Positions 23,165 through 34,390 of a stretch of 64,000 nt of DNA are shown one piece after another. A model generated the notes under the pieces. That model was given only the letters and a program-made list of their open reading frames with translations. It did no database searches and had not been told where the DNA came from. Where the stretch lies: NCBI GenBank assembly GCA_000499405.2, contig HG738139.1, positions 13,008,898 to 13,072,897 of the forward strand. Direction: 5' to 3'. Position 1 is the stretch's first letter. The number at the start of each line of letters is the position of its first letter. Source of the DNA: Onchocerca volvulus. Taxonomy: Eukaryota; Nematoda; Chromadorea; Rhabditida; Onchocercidae. The position numbers and the translations under genes were made by a program.

Positions 23165-26100
23165 TTATGGCCGTTGTGAAACATAGAAACATCGCTGTAT
23201 TTGGCTCAACTTTCCGAGGCATTTGAACTGTTCACTAAGCAAAACTCCTTGTGGCATTCCGGCTGCCGGATTGCAGTATGGCCTGCAATGCTCGTAACCA
23301 GGCTCGAATACATTGTATGCTTCACAACATGCTGTCGCATCTTGATATCCACTGGCACAAATCATCACATCACTAACTTTATTTAGAGGACATTGGCCCG
23401 TAAGTACCGCTAGTTGGATCTAAATTGAAATTTGAGAGAAATTCGATGAATCTTTTCGTGAATGATTTTACTAAAACTTCAGACAAATTTATTAAAATTC
23501 TGATTGATTTAAATAAAATAGTTGATATAAATGACCTGATTTTACGAAAAATTCATATTAATAAGATTACTTGCACCATTTAGCTCGAGTTGCTTTTCAT
23601 TTCAAATGAACCTATGCACTGGGTAAAAGGATCATGTTTTAAAAAATGTGAGTTCAGTTTTAGATATGTCCTGTCTATGTTAGACAACTGATAAAAAAGA
23701 AAAGAAAATGACAAACTGTAGTTAAGGTGGCATCATAATTGCATACTGCTGCACATCCTTGACCTAACTCTTGACAGCATTCTTTAAATCGATTATTCGC
23801 CAATTCTTTTGTTATACATGGTTCCCAGTTAGGTTGTCGAGGACACTTAATTATATATCAAATTAGAAGAAATTATTAATTATATATCAAATTTGTGAGC
23901 CTTTTACATATAAACGATATTTTAATGCAGTTTCCATTATCCATAAATTATTTAGGCCTTACTCACTAAATTTTAATACATATTCTTTGTTCTTTTAGCT
24001 ACATATTTCCTGAAAGTTTAATTTAGATCATCTCTGAAAAGTAATGATCGATTGCCGTGCTGTTGAAGAAAACAGAAATGTTTTTTATGAATTACTTGAG
24101 TAATAGCAGGAGGCTGTTCTCGATTAGTTTTATAGTTTGTTCCTTTAATGTAACTGGTTGGCGCATCGATGCTGTATTCATGTGATGGCATTAATAGAGG
24201 TTGTTTTACCTGCAAATATAAACCGTAAATAGGTGTTTATGAATTTCTATGCAAATCAGTGTCCACTAAATCATAGTAGAAACAAGCTGGCAAGTAAAAG
24301 ATCATTTTTTTGATGATTATTGCAATTGACCGAACTTGAAAATTAATCTTCTAGAATAATAGTGGATAATAGTGAAACATCAATAAGCAGTCTCAATCAA
24401 GTTTTCATTTTTATTCATGAGCAGTATTAATACTTTAATACTTATTCCTAAATTTTCAATTACATTCCTCCTCATTTACTGAGCTATTACGGCAGTTTAC
24501 TGTTCCATTCGTAATATTTTTTCCATGATAAAAAAAATATTATTACTGAAAGTTTTCTTTTTAAATTGATTATTTTAATTTATATTAAACTAGCTTGACC
24601 CGGCCACTTTCCGCATGGTATGGGGCCGGCCACGCTTCTCTTGTCTGACTCCAGCTATTCTACGTAAATAAAAATGTCAATGTTCGTTTATCGGAGGTCT
24701 TAGACACGCGTCTTATTTATATTAATTCAAAATCTTGAATGTCGGAAAGTCCTTATGAAATTTCGACACAATGTTGCATTCGAATACGCTTATGTACACA
24801 CATTGCTACTATTTATTATTATTTGTTATTACTTATTATTATTTATTATATCAATAAAAGAAATCTGATGACAAATTTATCAACGTAAAAAAAGAGAAAA
24901 CTGTATAAAGAGCAAAAAACACAAGCATTAAATCGCTCTCGTTGACATCCATACATAAAATGATGGAAAAGGGCGCCTTTGTTAGCACGTGCTGATGATG
25001 TGCCTTTGCTGGCGAGCGAAGGTGATTGACATTGACTCTAGTAGTTAAGGGTTATAAAGAAATGACTCAGGAATAAAGGAATAAATGATAATGAATAATA
25101 AATAATAACAATTGTTGATAAATGTTGGAACAGTTTTTTTTTTTTTTTTTTTTTTTTAATTCTAATCTTATTTTACCCATGTCATTCGTTCACGTTCATA
25201 TTAGCGATAAAGTGCGATATACGTATATGAGTGCGACAAAATATGATCAACACTCATTTCTTGGGCTGAATTGGAATCTAAGAACATGTTTTGCGATGAA
25301 ATAGATCATAGGTCAGAAAGCAGGAGAGAAAGCATGAAAATTCTGAGAGACCAAAATTTTGCAGACAAGTTAAATAGATCAGGATGCCTTATTACAAAAG
25401 CTGAAACTATAAATTGTATCTTCCAGATTTTACGAATCCCTCAGTTGTAAAATGAAATATGAAACCAAAAGCTGAAAGAGTGTAAGAATATGGTTTCAAA
25501 AAAATGTTTTAGAAAATATCTTTAAACACTAATCACCATTTACAATGCTTCATATACGTTTTGTTCTAACTGTATGTTTTGCTCGGGAAAAGAAGGAAAG
25601 AGAGAGATGGGAGGCAGAGGAAGAATGAGAAAAAAAAAGGAAAGCGGAGTCAATAAAAACCTCACTTACTTTTAGTTATCATGGACGTGAAACATGAAAA
25701 AAAGTGTTTATATAAAAACACCCGCCTATTCGAATGCAAGGGTTGTATCAAAATTTGAAAGCAATCGGTAGAGAACTTCCAGAGATCCTTCAGGAAGCAC
25801 AGATAGCATTTACATTTTTATTTATATAGATTACTTTTTCTTAATAATGGAAATCAGAAAGAACCTTTGGAGGAAGTTGTGGAAGTGGTTTGTTGGCTAA
25901 TGGAGGTTGTTGATTTGTCGTGTAAAAATGATATTGTGGTTGCGGTTGCTGTTGCTGAACTTGCAAGTAGGGAACTTGTTGTTGTGGTTGCAGTTGTTGG
26001 GTCGGTAAGTGTGCTGCAGATTGTTGTTTATTAGCAGAATACACTGGAACAGCTTGCTGTTGAATTGCATAAGATGTTGGATGTGTTTGCGGTGGATGTG

Positions 26101-27462
26101 GTTGCAAAAATATTTGAGGTTGAGAACCGATGGTTGCATACGGTGCTGCAACTGTTTGTTCTGAACCCAATAGTCCTATTTGTCTTTGAGGTTGAAATAG
26201 CTGTGTTTGGATATCAGGGATAGGATCGAATCTCTGTAGTGGTGGCATTTGGATAGGAAATGGATTTGATGGTATTTGAGGTAGTGTAGAATGGTAAATA
26301 GGAGGTGCAAATGTTACCTGCAAAAAGAAATCTGAAAGATTTAGATTGATTTTAATTTGATTAAAACTTAATTCCGATTTTCTCGTGATCTATGAGGAAT
26401 GTTTGATACACAAAAATATTATTCATTTGATGATTTTAGTTGATAAATGAAATGAATGAGTGCCAGTATCTGAACTACTTAATAGTATTTAATCATATGA
26501 TGCATGCTTCTATCTATAAATGTCTTCATTGATAAAATTTTATTGTCAAATCTACTTGTAAACTATTCAACTTTTTCCTTGATCTCATTAGCCTTTTAAA
26601 GGAACTAATAATTTACCGTTGGAAATGTGAACGGCGGAAGTGTTGGGAAGGTGAACGTTAATAATGGTGGAAATGTTGGAAATACGGTATCAACCAAAGT
26701 TTGCTGATTTGATACAGGTGGAGAGGGTGTAGTGGAAAATTGTCTTACTGATGAAAGTTGGGTTCCTGTTTGAGACTGCTGCGCTGACATTGGTGAGTAA
26801 TGAAACTGAAATATACGGGCATCAAAAATTGAAACTATTTGGCTGCTTTAAACTTACTCGATTTTTGTATCGTTTTTTATCTGGAGCAGTATTGGGCATT
26901 AAGATGATTTTTTTTATCACGGGGAAGTTTTTCTAACATTCATTTTTTTCGTACTAATTCATATTTTTCTTTTCCTGAAAATATAAAAAATTCAGTTAAA
27001 TTACAAGTGTACTTCCTTACTATCTATTTATAAATTTTTTGAAACTAGTGAAGATAATCTATGGATCATTCATCAAGAATCGAAATATTGTCTTAAAAGT
27101 AAGATTTTATCAGTTGAAGAAGGGTCAAAATTTAATCACGTCTTTCATCAAATTGTTCAACTACTTTATGATTGAAATAAGGCAATGCATTGTTTAGTGA
27201 AACAATTTTTAAATTCATATGTCGTTATTAAGCAGATATCGTTGCAATTGATAGTTAGCCTGAAAGTTTTCCGATATAATATGCGACATACCGGTGCAGC
27301 AATTCTCTTCGAGCATGATCTACAAGTTTCGGGGCACATCTCAGCGATAAAATCCACTTGACAGTGATGACATCGGGCTCGTTCACAGCTTGGCACATCT
27401 GCATCAATTTTACCAATGAGAATCGAAATTGTCGCTGTAAAAAGCACCAATGTCACATCCAT
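23165..27462 (-). CDS. Secreted ShK-like/Gln-Pro-rich/DB-domain protein, copy 1
   Basis: Minus-strand gene with six exons: 27462-27292, 26805-26617, 26317-25865, 24209-24096, 23845-23717 and 23419-23165. All introns are GT-AG and all junctions phase 0, giving 436 aa. Residues 1-21 form a signal peptide (MDVTLVLFTATISILIG...). Residues 26-50 hold six Cys with an ending like the ShKT module (MCPETCRSC). Residues 58-271 are Ser/Thr/Pro- then Gln/Pro-rich low complexity. Residues 310-436 are a DB domain with 14 Cys, including the CC pairs of ECCQELG and ACCEAY and the CNYDATLT motif. DB domains (Pfam DB) are nematode-specific extracellular modules of unknown function, so the protein is probably secreted or cuticle/matrix-associated. 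Intron 3 holds a 1.24-kb insertion absent from copy 2. The phase-0 exons make the module order easy to shuffle. Confidence 0.86.
24586..25827. mobile_element. Retroposon-like insertion in DB gene copy 1 intron 3
   Basis: About 1.24 kb is present here and missing from the matching intron of copy 2 (near 39190). It begins near ACTAGCTTGACCCGGCCACT. It ends with AAAGCAATCGGTAGAGAACT about 80 bp before a T-rich tail ending in TTTATATAGATTA. These ends resemble a class of invertebrate retroposons (RTE/SINE-like) that I know only from memory. The possible target duplication is TTTATAT, at 24579-24585 and 25821-25827; copy 2 reads TTTATAAT at the empty site. No reverse transcriptase reading frame is present. 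Confidence 0.65.
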
Positions 27463-29005
27463 CCGTACCAGCTGTACCTATAATACAAAAAGGATCAACA
27501 ACATTGTTAACTTATCCAAATAAAGTGTATTATGACGTGACATTTTTATGACAATGCCAGGCTTGAGTGAAGAAAAACGAGACTGATTACAGCAACTTTA
27601 GAGCATTTTTTTAATTTTTAATTTACTTTCTGACCGATAAAAATGTGGTTTTACAGTTTTGATATTTAATGATAGTACTAATGATAGAAGCTTGAAACAA
27701 TATGGTGTATATAGCAATATTTCTGTTTTTCTTTATATCATTCATGCAAAGATACTAGAATTTGAAAAAGTCAGCAGTATCTTTGATCACTTTTGATATT
27801 TCCTATTTTAGTTGTCATTGTTCTATTTCTATCCATAACAAGGAAATGATCCCAATTTAAACCAACCATTTCTTATCTCATTCCATTATCTATCAATAGA
27901 ATGAGGACTTTTTTCATAGGCGAATAAATGCATTATAAAAAAGATTTCACTAGCTTTTCATGAAATATAGTTCTTTCACTAAAATTTCCTTTTCCTGCTT
28001 ATTTTGCATCCATCTTGTTCTAAAATATTCATCAGGTGACTGATAGACTTCTTATCCACTTCATGATAAGTACAGTAGACATCATCTCTCCTTTCTACTC
28101 TCAAGATATGACATTTATACTATTCATCTTGTACGCGTTTAGTAACTTCTGAATAGAGCTGGCCCAGTCATTGCTGTATTTTGTTATAAAGAAATGATCA
28201 TAAGAAGAAAAAAAAAGACAATGAGTTATTACTGTCATTATAAGTTTGTTAAGAAATAAGGCATAAACTAATTGTAGGTATTAATTAGCAATTATGATTC
28301 AAAATATTCAATCAAAAACGGAAATAAACTGACTATTTCATGCTATTTTTTTAAATTTGAACTTATTGATGAAAATTAAAAAAAAGGAGAAATTATAAAA
28401 AATGTAAGGAATTCATTTCAGTTTATGTTTATTTTTATAATTAGAAAAATGCTTTGTAATTAATTGAAAATGAAGCAGTAATCATGAAGGGTTTGATCTG
28501 TTCGGGGAATAGTGATTCCAATTGTTTTTGGATGAAACTGCCGAAAAATTCTTTCTTGTAAGTGCTAAAATGTGAGTGGCTCATAATTTTCAAAGGAGGA
28601 TAGGAAGTCTAGCGTGAAGAATCCTTTCGATCCGTTATTTTCCGAAAAAGCTGAGAATTTGGGATTGTTTGGAAATCGAGCAGGAATATTAGTTGTTATC
28701 ATGTTCACTATATTATGGGTGAAATGTTAAAAATTGAAGGAAATGGCTTGAAGGAGAAATCGTTAATAGGAGAAAGTAATCAAGAAAGGGATAGGACGAA
28801 GATAGATGATCTCGTAATTTCTCTTCACTTCACGTAAAAATAAATTAAAGCGTGTATTGACAAAAACTGAAATTCTAATATAGTTGATTTCTTTCTGGCA
28901 GGCTATTCGGAATTGTAAAAGACAAAAAAAGAACTTGAAGAAATTAGGTTAAAGAGTCAATATATTAGAAATAGAAAATGGAGATTAAAACTGAATTTTG
29001 CAAAT
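27463..29005. other. Upstream flank of DB gene copy 1
   Basis: Probable promoter and intergenic DNA of DB gene copy 1, conserved with 41723-43361. No further gene supported. The 28008-28068 sequence is the likely template family for the 60-nt insertion at 41981-42040. Confidence 0.5.
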
Positions 29006-29149
29006 ATGAACAAATTTTTCGCCCATTCATCACCCACCCATTCGATCCATGTTGATAATGATGGTCATCTGCAAGTGTATTGCCCACCTAAGCAGGAGAA
29101 AACTGGCACTTGGGGAAAAGAGAAAAAAGACTTCCGGAATCAGGTTTGA
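29006..29149 (+). CDS. Conserved orphan ORF at the rDNA edge of segment B1
   Basis: A 47-codon frame starts MNKFFAHSSPTHSIHVDNDG, continues through CPPKQEKTGTW and ends in CAG followed by GTTTGA, a usable splice donor. Copy 2 (43362-43448) keeps the first 28 codons with two conservative changes, then has a stop. Composition is more protein-like than the surroundings. It could be the first exon of a gene whose remainder was lost when rDNA became its neighbour, or a chance ORF preserved by recent duplication. Product not recognised. Confidence 0.25.
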   Translation: MNKFFAHSSPTHSIHVDNDGHLQVYCPPKQEKTGTWGKEKKDFRNQV

Positions 29150-29732
29150 TTGCCTTTCCTGTTTCTATCTATTACTTAATACATCACTGTTACTCATTCA
29201 TTTATTTATCCATCCATTCATTTCATTTTACTTCATTCATTCATTCATTTCTTTAGCTTATCAACAAATTTAAAAGTTAAATTTAAATTTGCATGTGAAG
29301 CACAATATAAACTTCAAAAACACAACGGAGCATTCTTTATCCGATTTATGTATCATATTACGATTCGCTTTCGTAAATCATACCTTATATACTGATGCCG
29401 TTAGGTGGTGTTTCTATGTGACTGTATTAAATAATTGATTGCTCATATGTTGAAATTCCGTTTCACCAGACAATCCATTGCTCAAGTTAGGAGACAACTC
29501 AACTAATATTATCATTTCTCACTTCTTCATTCTCTGTAAACGTTGTAATATTTTGAAGGTTTTGTAATAGAAAATAATTTACACCCATGCATACAAATTT
29601 TTATAAATTTATATATATATTACTATATTATTATATAAACATAATTTAATTTATACCGATTATTTCCTATTCATATATATTTTTTTTAATAAACAAATTA
29701 CTATTGTTTAAAAAAAAAAAAGAGAGAAAGAT

Positions 29733-29797
29733 CAAAAATCCAATCGTCCAAAGGATGAGTCTCAACAGATCGCAGTATGGAGACTACTCTAATATCT
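29733..29797 (-). pseudogene. 28S rRNA 3'-terminal fragment, antisense
   Basis: The plus strand reads GTCTCAACAGATCGCAGTAT, the reverse complement of the far 3' part of 28S. The same phrase is at 43925-43985 and, mutated, inside the longer antisense block at 44593-45172. It marks the right end of segment B1. About 85 bp further on, a sense 5.8S begins, so 28S 3' and 5.8S sequence meet here head-to-head. Confidence 0.8.
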
Positions 29798-29880
29798 ATA
29801 TCACCATGATTATAAATATACAAACATATGTATTTGATTCAATTTCTTGCTATTAACATTTCCTTAACTCTTAACTTGTC

Positions 29881-30010
29881 TCTTGGATCGATGAAGGACG
29901 CAGCCAAATGCGATAAATAGTGCGAATCGCAAACGCATTGAGCACAAAGATTTCGAACGCACATTGCACCATCGTGTTGATTCCCGATGGTACATCTAGT
30001 TGAGAGTTAA
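29881..30010 (+). rRNA. 5.8S rRNA gene (5' end degenerate)
   Basis: Core 5.8S blocks are readable: GATCGATGAAGGACGCAGC, AATAGTGCGAAT, GCAAACGCATTGAGCACAAA, TTCGAACGCACATTGCACCA and GATTCCCGATGGTAC. The first 25-30 nt of a normal 5.8S (the GGTGGATCACTTGGCTCG type start) are not recognisable. No 18S gene precedes it: an antisense 28S tail lies 85 bp upstream. This copy is probably not a functional unit. Confidence 0.92.
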
Positions 30011-30460
30011 TATCCATGTATTCCTAACGAATAATAATAATATATCATTGATGTATATTCAAACAGAAAGAAATTTTTGTTTGTTTGTTTGATATCTTAG
30101 TTTTTAACGTTAAAATAGTCGTCAGGTGATTGGATAGAAAAAAAACATTGGAATAATATATTCCCTGATAAGTTATATAATAGCAATAAGAAAATTATGC
30201 TATTTTCTTATAATATTTATCAGCATATTGCGCGAATAATTGATCTTTCATACTTATATAAATTTAACAGGAAAGATGCACTTTATTGTCATTTTCTTAT
30301 CATAATTAATTTGAAATTGTTTCTTTTGTATCATTTTCTTTTTATTGATCATATTCAATAAAGGCAAAAAAGAAAAGAAGCAATGAAAAAGCACTGTTGT
30401 GTAAGTTAATAATGAGTGAATGAATAAAATGTGAAACAATATGATTTGAATCATTTCTTT
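30011..30460 (+). other. Internal transcribed spacer 2 (ITS2)
   Basis: AT-rich 450 bp between the 3' end of 5.8S and the 28S start (GACCTCAACTCAGTCGTGAT). Length and composition suit a nematode ITS2. The 66-codon minus-strand ORF inside it is not a gene. Confidence 0.85.
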
Positions 30461-33059
30461 GACCTCAACTCAGTCGTGATTACCCGCTGAATTTAAGCAT
30501 ATAACTAAGCGGAGGAAAAGAAACTAACGAGGATTTCCTTAGTAACGGCGAGTGAAAAGGAAAAAGCCCAACGCTGAATCCAATAGACATTTGGTGCTAT
30601 ATGGAAATGTAGCGTATAGGTATAACTATCTATAACATATTTTTACACCCAAAGTCCCCTTGAGCGGGGCCACAATCCATAGAAGGTGCTAGACCTGTAC
30701 GGGTGAAAAAAGTTATGGTAGGTTATACCTTGGAGTCGGGTTGTTTGAGATTGCAGCCCAAAGAGGGTGGTAAACCTCATCTAAGGCTAAATACGACCAC
30801 GAGACCGATAGCAAACAAGTACCGTGAGGGAAAGTTGCAAAGAACTTTGAAGAGAGAGTTCAAGAGGGCGTGAAACCGCTGAGATGGAAACGGATAGAGT
30901 TAACGAAACTTATCGGTATTCAACCGATCAATTTAGCAATCTTATTTGATTTATTATTCATTTTTATCAAATGAATAAAATGATATATAAGATAGAAGTG
31001 CTAAATTTGTTATGATTGGTGTATTTACCGATAGTATGCATCGAGAGCTTCGTTTTAGCATATTAATACAATTTTTATTTAGTGGACCAATTTTTCGTAT
31101 GATAATTGGAATCCTAAATATGTTGAAATATGTCTTAGATGAAGTTTAAAATGTAACTTTCACTTGAAATAATAGTGACATGCATTGATTATAATTTTGC
31201 TAATTACATTTACATGTGGTCGCATGCGACTTATCGGTAAATGTTGATGAAAAAATTAGTAAATTTATAATATTATATGCATTATATTAAAGTTACATTT
31301 CGATGTGAACGTTAATCACCTATCTGACCCGTCTTGAAACACGGACCAAGGAGTCTAACATATACGCAAGTTATTGGGTAGTAAACCTGTTAATAAAAGC
31401 ATAATGAAAGTAAAGATTATCTTTGGTATAATTGATATGTGATCTATATATATATATATACATGTATATATATATGGCGTAACATAATCCCGTTCATGTT
31501 GCATGCAATAGGGCGGAGATAGAGCGTATATGCTGGGACCCGAAAGATGGTGAACTATACCTGAGCAGGGTAAAGCCAAAGGAAATTCTGGTAGAGATCC
31601 GAAGCAATTCTGACGAGCAAATTGATCGTCTAGCTTTGGTATAGGGGGCGAAAGACTAATCGAACTATCTAGTAGCTGGTTCCCTCTGAAGTTTCCCTCA
31701 GGATAGCTGGAGCACGTAATAAAGCAGTTATATTCGGTAAAGCGAATGATTAGAGGAATTGTGGGACGAAACGTCTTCAACTATTCTCAAACTTTTCAGT
31801 GAGTATGACGTCTTGCTTGCTTGAATGAAGCATAAACATTGAATGTGTGTTCCAAGTAGGCCATTTTTGGTAAGCAGAAATGACGCTGTGGAATGAACCA
31901 AATGTTGAGTTAAAGTGCCAAACTTTCCGCTCATGAGACCCCATGAAAGGTATTGATATAGATAGCAGAACGGTGGCCATGGAATTTGGAAACCGCTAAG
32001 GAGTATGCAACAACTCACCACCTAAATCAACTAGCCCTGAAAATGGACGGTGCTTGAGCGGAAGACTAATACTCAGCCGTTGCACGCTTTGTGTTCAAAA
32101 AAAGAAACCTGGCCGCAACGAATAAGAGGGTCGCAGTGGTTAGCGTTGAAGACTTTGGGCGTAGGTTGTAGCTTCCATTGGTGCAGATCATGATGGTATA
32201 GCAAATATTCAAGTGAAATAGAGAAGTATTCTAATATTCAAGTAGAGAAATGAACAGCAGTTGAATGTGGGTCAGTCGATCCTAAGATATTGGCTAATGC
32301 CGTTTAATAAAATAGAGGAATGGAGATGTAATCCATCTGATAAATCGAAAGGGAAACGGGTTAATATTCCCGTACCTGGACACGGAGATAAATGCTCATC
32401 ATGAGAATTTAGCGCGGTAACGCAAATGAACTCGGAAACATTGAGGAAAGCCCGAGCCAGAGTTCTCTTTTCTGGTTAAGGAACGGACTCCCTGGAATCG
32501 GTTCAGCCGGAGATAGGGACGTTGTTTCCGTAAAGCGCCACGGTTCCTGTGGTGTCTCGTGCGCTTTGTTCGATCCATGAAAATCCGAGGGAGGCTATTT
32601 GAATTTCGTGCCAGATCGTACCCATATCCGCAGCAGGTCTCCAAGGTGAACAGCCTCTAGTCGATAGAATAATGTAGGTAAGGGAAGTCGGCAAATTAGA
32701 TCCGTAACTTCGGGATAAGGATTGATGTAAGGAATGGTATGGTCGAGCTGTAATGTGAAGTGAGAACGGTATAATCCATGCAATGTAACATTAATGCTTC
32801 AAAACCATTGATGAAACCTGGCTACTATTCGAACTATCTTATGGATCGTTATAGCTACGTATCACATTCACTTTTTTAATCGAACGGAACGTTTATTGAC
32901 ATTTCGGTTAGCGTAAAACAGTCAACTTAAAACTGGCACGGACTCGGGGAATCCGACTCTCTAATTAAAACAGAGAAGAAGATGGCCGTTGCGGGCGTTA
33001 ACTATGATTTCTGCCCAGTGCTCTGAAGGTAAAAGTGAAGCAGCGAGAGTAACTATGAC
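30461..33059 (+). pseudogene. 28S rRNA gene, 5' part, truncated
   Basis: Starts at the usual 28S beginning (GACCTCAACTCAGTCGTGAT, then CCCGCTGAATTTAAGCAT) and runs about 2.6 kb through conserved blocks such as AGTAACGGCGAGTGAA, GACCCGAAAGATGGTGAACT, TAGCTGGTTCCCTCTGAAGT and TTTCTGCCCAGTGCTCTGAA. It stops at GTAACTATGAC (33059), where intact 28S continues with TCTCTTAAGG. Just before the break about 25 nt of expected sequence are missing (GAAGGTAAAAGTGAAGCAGC is shorter than the usual core). A TA tract at 31444-31475 expands a variable domain. Truncation and core changes mark it as a pseudogene or an assembly-joined fragment. ORFs read from it on either strand are spurious. Confidence 0.93.
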
Positions 33060-33625
33060 GTTTCTTATCTCCATGTGTTATATTTTCGTCACAACTTCAC
33101 TTCATAAAATCCTTATCAACGTCAGCATTGAGTATTTCAACGTATATTACATCAACGATTTTGTTTGAAGTGATTTTTTATAGAGCCAGATTAGTATAGA
33201 TGCATGTGGCAATCCTCTCTGTTGCCATTCTATTAAGTACATCCAGCAGCGCACAGACCCAAATACTCCATGTTTTACATGAAATCCAACAGCAAGCTCA
33301 GCTTCTGTCTGAAAACACGTGCTGTTATGTCATGTCAATCCATCGGCAATTGCCCAGGAAATAAGAGATTTTGTATATCATCCCAAGCTGTATTGCATGT
33401 GAATATACTGAATAGGTCTAGATTCCCGTAGTGGCGAACATGTGCAATTGTATCTTGAGCATACTGATGCATATGACGTGGACTGCCTGATATGACGATG
33501 GCAAAATCGTTAATCTTCCAACGTGAATTGTAATACCATCATCTACAATTGCATCCCGCAAATGAATGTATTTTTCAGAGCGAAAGTTGATCCGTTGGAT
33601 GAATGTACAATGGCGCACAAAAAAT
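33060..33625 (-). mobile_element. Helitron relic: Rep (HUH nuclease) fragment
   Basis: On the minus strand, switching frames, one reads LRDAIVDDGI, GRLTILPSSY, GSPRHMHQYAQD, NLDLFSIFTCNTAWDD, HDITARVFRQ and GLPHASILIW, then IVDVIYVEILNADVDKD. This is the order of the Helitron_like_N/Rep region of eukaryotic Helitrons. The HUH motif (normally His-hydrophobic-His, as in LPHAHIL) reads H-A-S, so the metal-binding pair is broken. The tyrosine motif that should follow is missing because homology ends at the 28S junction (33059/33060). Several stops and frameshifts are present: an inactive remnant. Confidence 0.9.
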
Positions 33626-33689
33626 CGGTCGAGGCTCTTGATCGGTCATCGCAAGATTTACGTGGAAATACCAGACCATTTTGAGGACG

Positions 33690-34390
33690 CATTAGTATTG
33701 GTTGGAAGAGATTTCAGGCAAATATTATCTACAATTCCTCAGTCGAACCAACAAACGAAATAAATGCTTGTCTAAAATACTCTACTTTGTGGCGATATGC
33801 AAAGATGTTAAAATTAACTACAATATGCGTGTCCAGTTGCAAAACGATCGATCAACTGGGATCTTCTCACATGAATTGCTGGAAATTGAGAATGGAAAGC
33901 TGCAGTTGATCTGATTTCAAAATGAATTTCATTGCCTTATAACTGCTTCAATTTAGTAACATCAAAAGAAAACCAATTATATGAATCAAGATTAGATGAG
34001 TGAACGAATTATTCTTGCGGTCAAGAACAAAGGCGTTTGACGAACTTCACAATATTATTCAGTCAAACATTCAAAGCGAGGCAGTCACATACAAGTCTTT
34101 CGTTGTGGAAACAAATGAAGCGGTTAATTATCCAACACAATTTTTGAATTCACTCGACCTGCCAAAATCGGCGTGATAATTATCATGTTGCGAAATATCA
34201 ACCAGTCAAAAACTTTGCAACAGCACGCAGCTTGCTGTAAAAAAATTAATGAGCAATGTCGAAAGTAACAATCTTCACATGACCTATCAAAGGTGAAGAT
34301 GAATTTATTCCTCGCATTCCCATGATTCCAACGAATTGCCATTTCAGTTTAAGAGATTGCAATTCTCAATTCAATTGGTCGCATATTTCA
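33690..34390 (+). mobile_element. Helitron relic: Pif1-like helicase fragment
   Basis: On the plus strand, with frameshifts, one reads VGRDFRQILSTIPQS, NMRVQLQNDRSTGIFSHELL, SERIILAVKNKGV, IIQSNIQSEAVTYKS, AVNYPTQFLNSLDLP, MLRNINQSK and FIPRIPMIPTN. These are C-terminal helicase blocks of Helitron RepHel proteins in the right order. In an intact element the helicase lies downstream of Rep on the same strand. Here it lies on the opposite strand, back-to-back with Rep across 33626-33689, so the element has been inverted and internally deleted. Blocks after the FIPRIPMIP region, including the GQS helicase motif, were not found. Confidence 0.9.

Larger units (their letters stand above)
21504..29795 (+). 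repeat. Duplicated segment B, copy 1
   Basis: About 8.3 kb homologous to 36160-43985 in direct orientation, starting at AACTATTAGCAGATTTTG and ending in an antisense 28S 3' tail. It carries DB gene copy 1. Compared with copy 2 it has an extra insertion of about 1.24 kb (24586-25820) and about 235 bp extra near 29348-29585, and lacks about 0.8 kb that copy 2 has near 40380-41190. Identity is highest in 21504-22500 and over the exons. The leftmost part (21504-23160) has matching ORFs in both copies (for example 21987-22196, unchanged at 36643-36852) but no recognisable product; it may be 3' flank of the DB gene. Confidence 0.93.

Noticed and set aside
31355..32783. Several minus-strand ORFs of 60-141 codons
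   Set aside because: They lie inside 28S rRNA sequence; shadows of a non-coding RNA gene.
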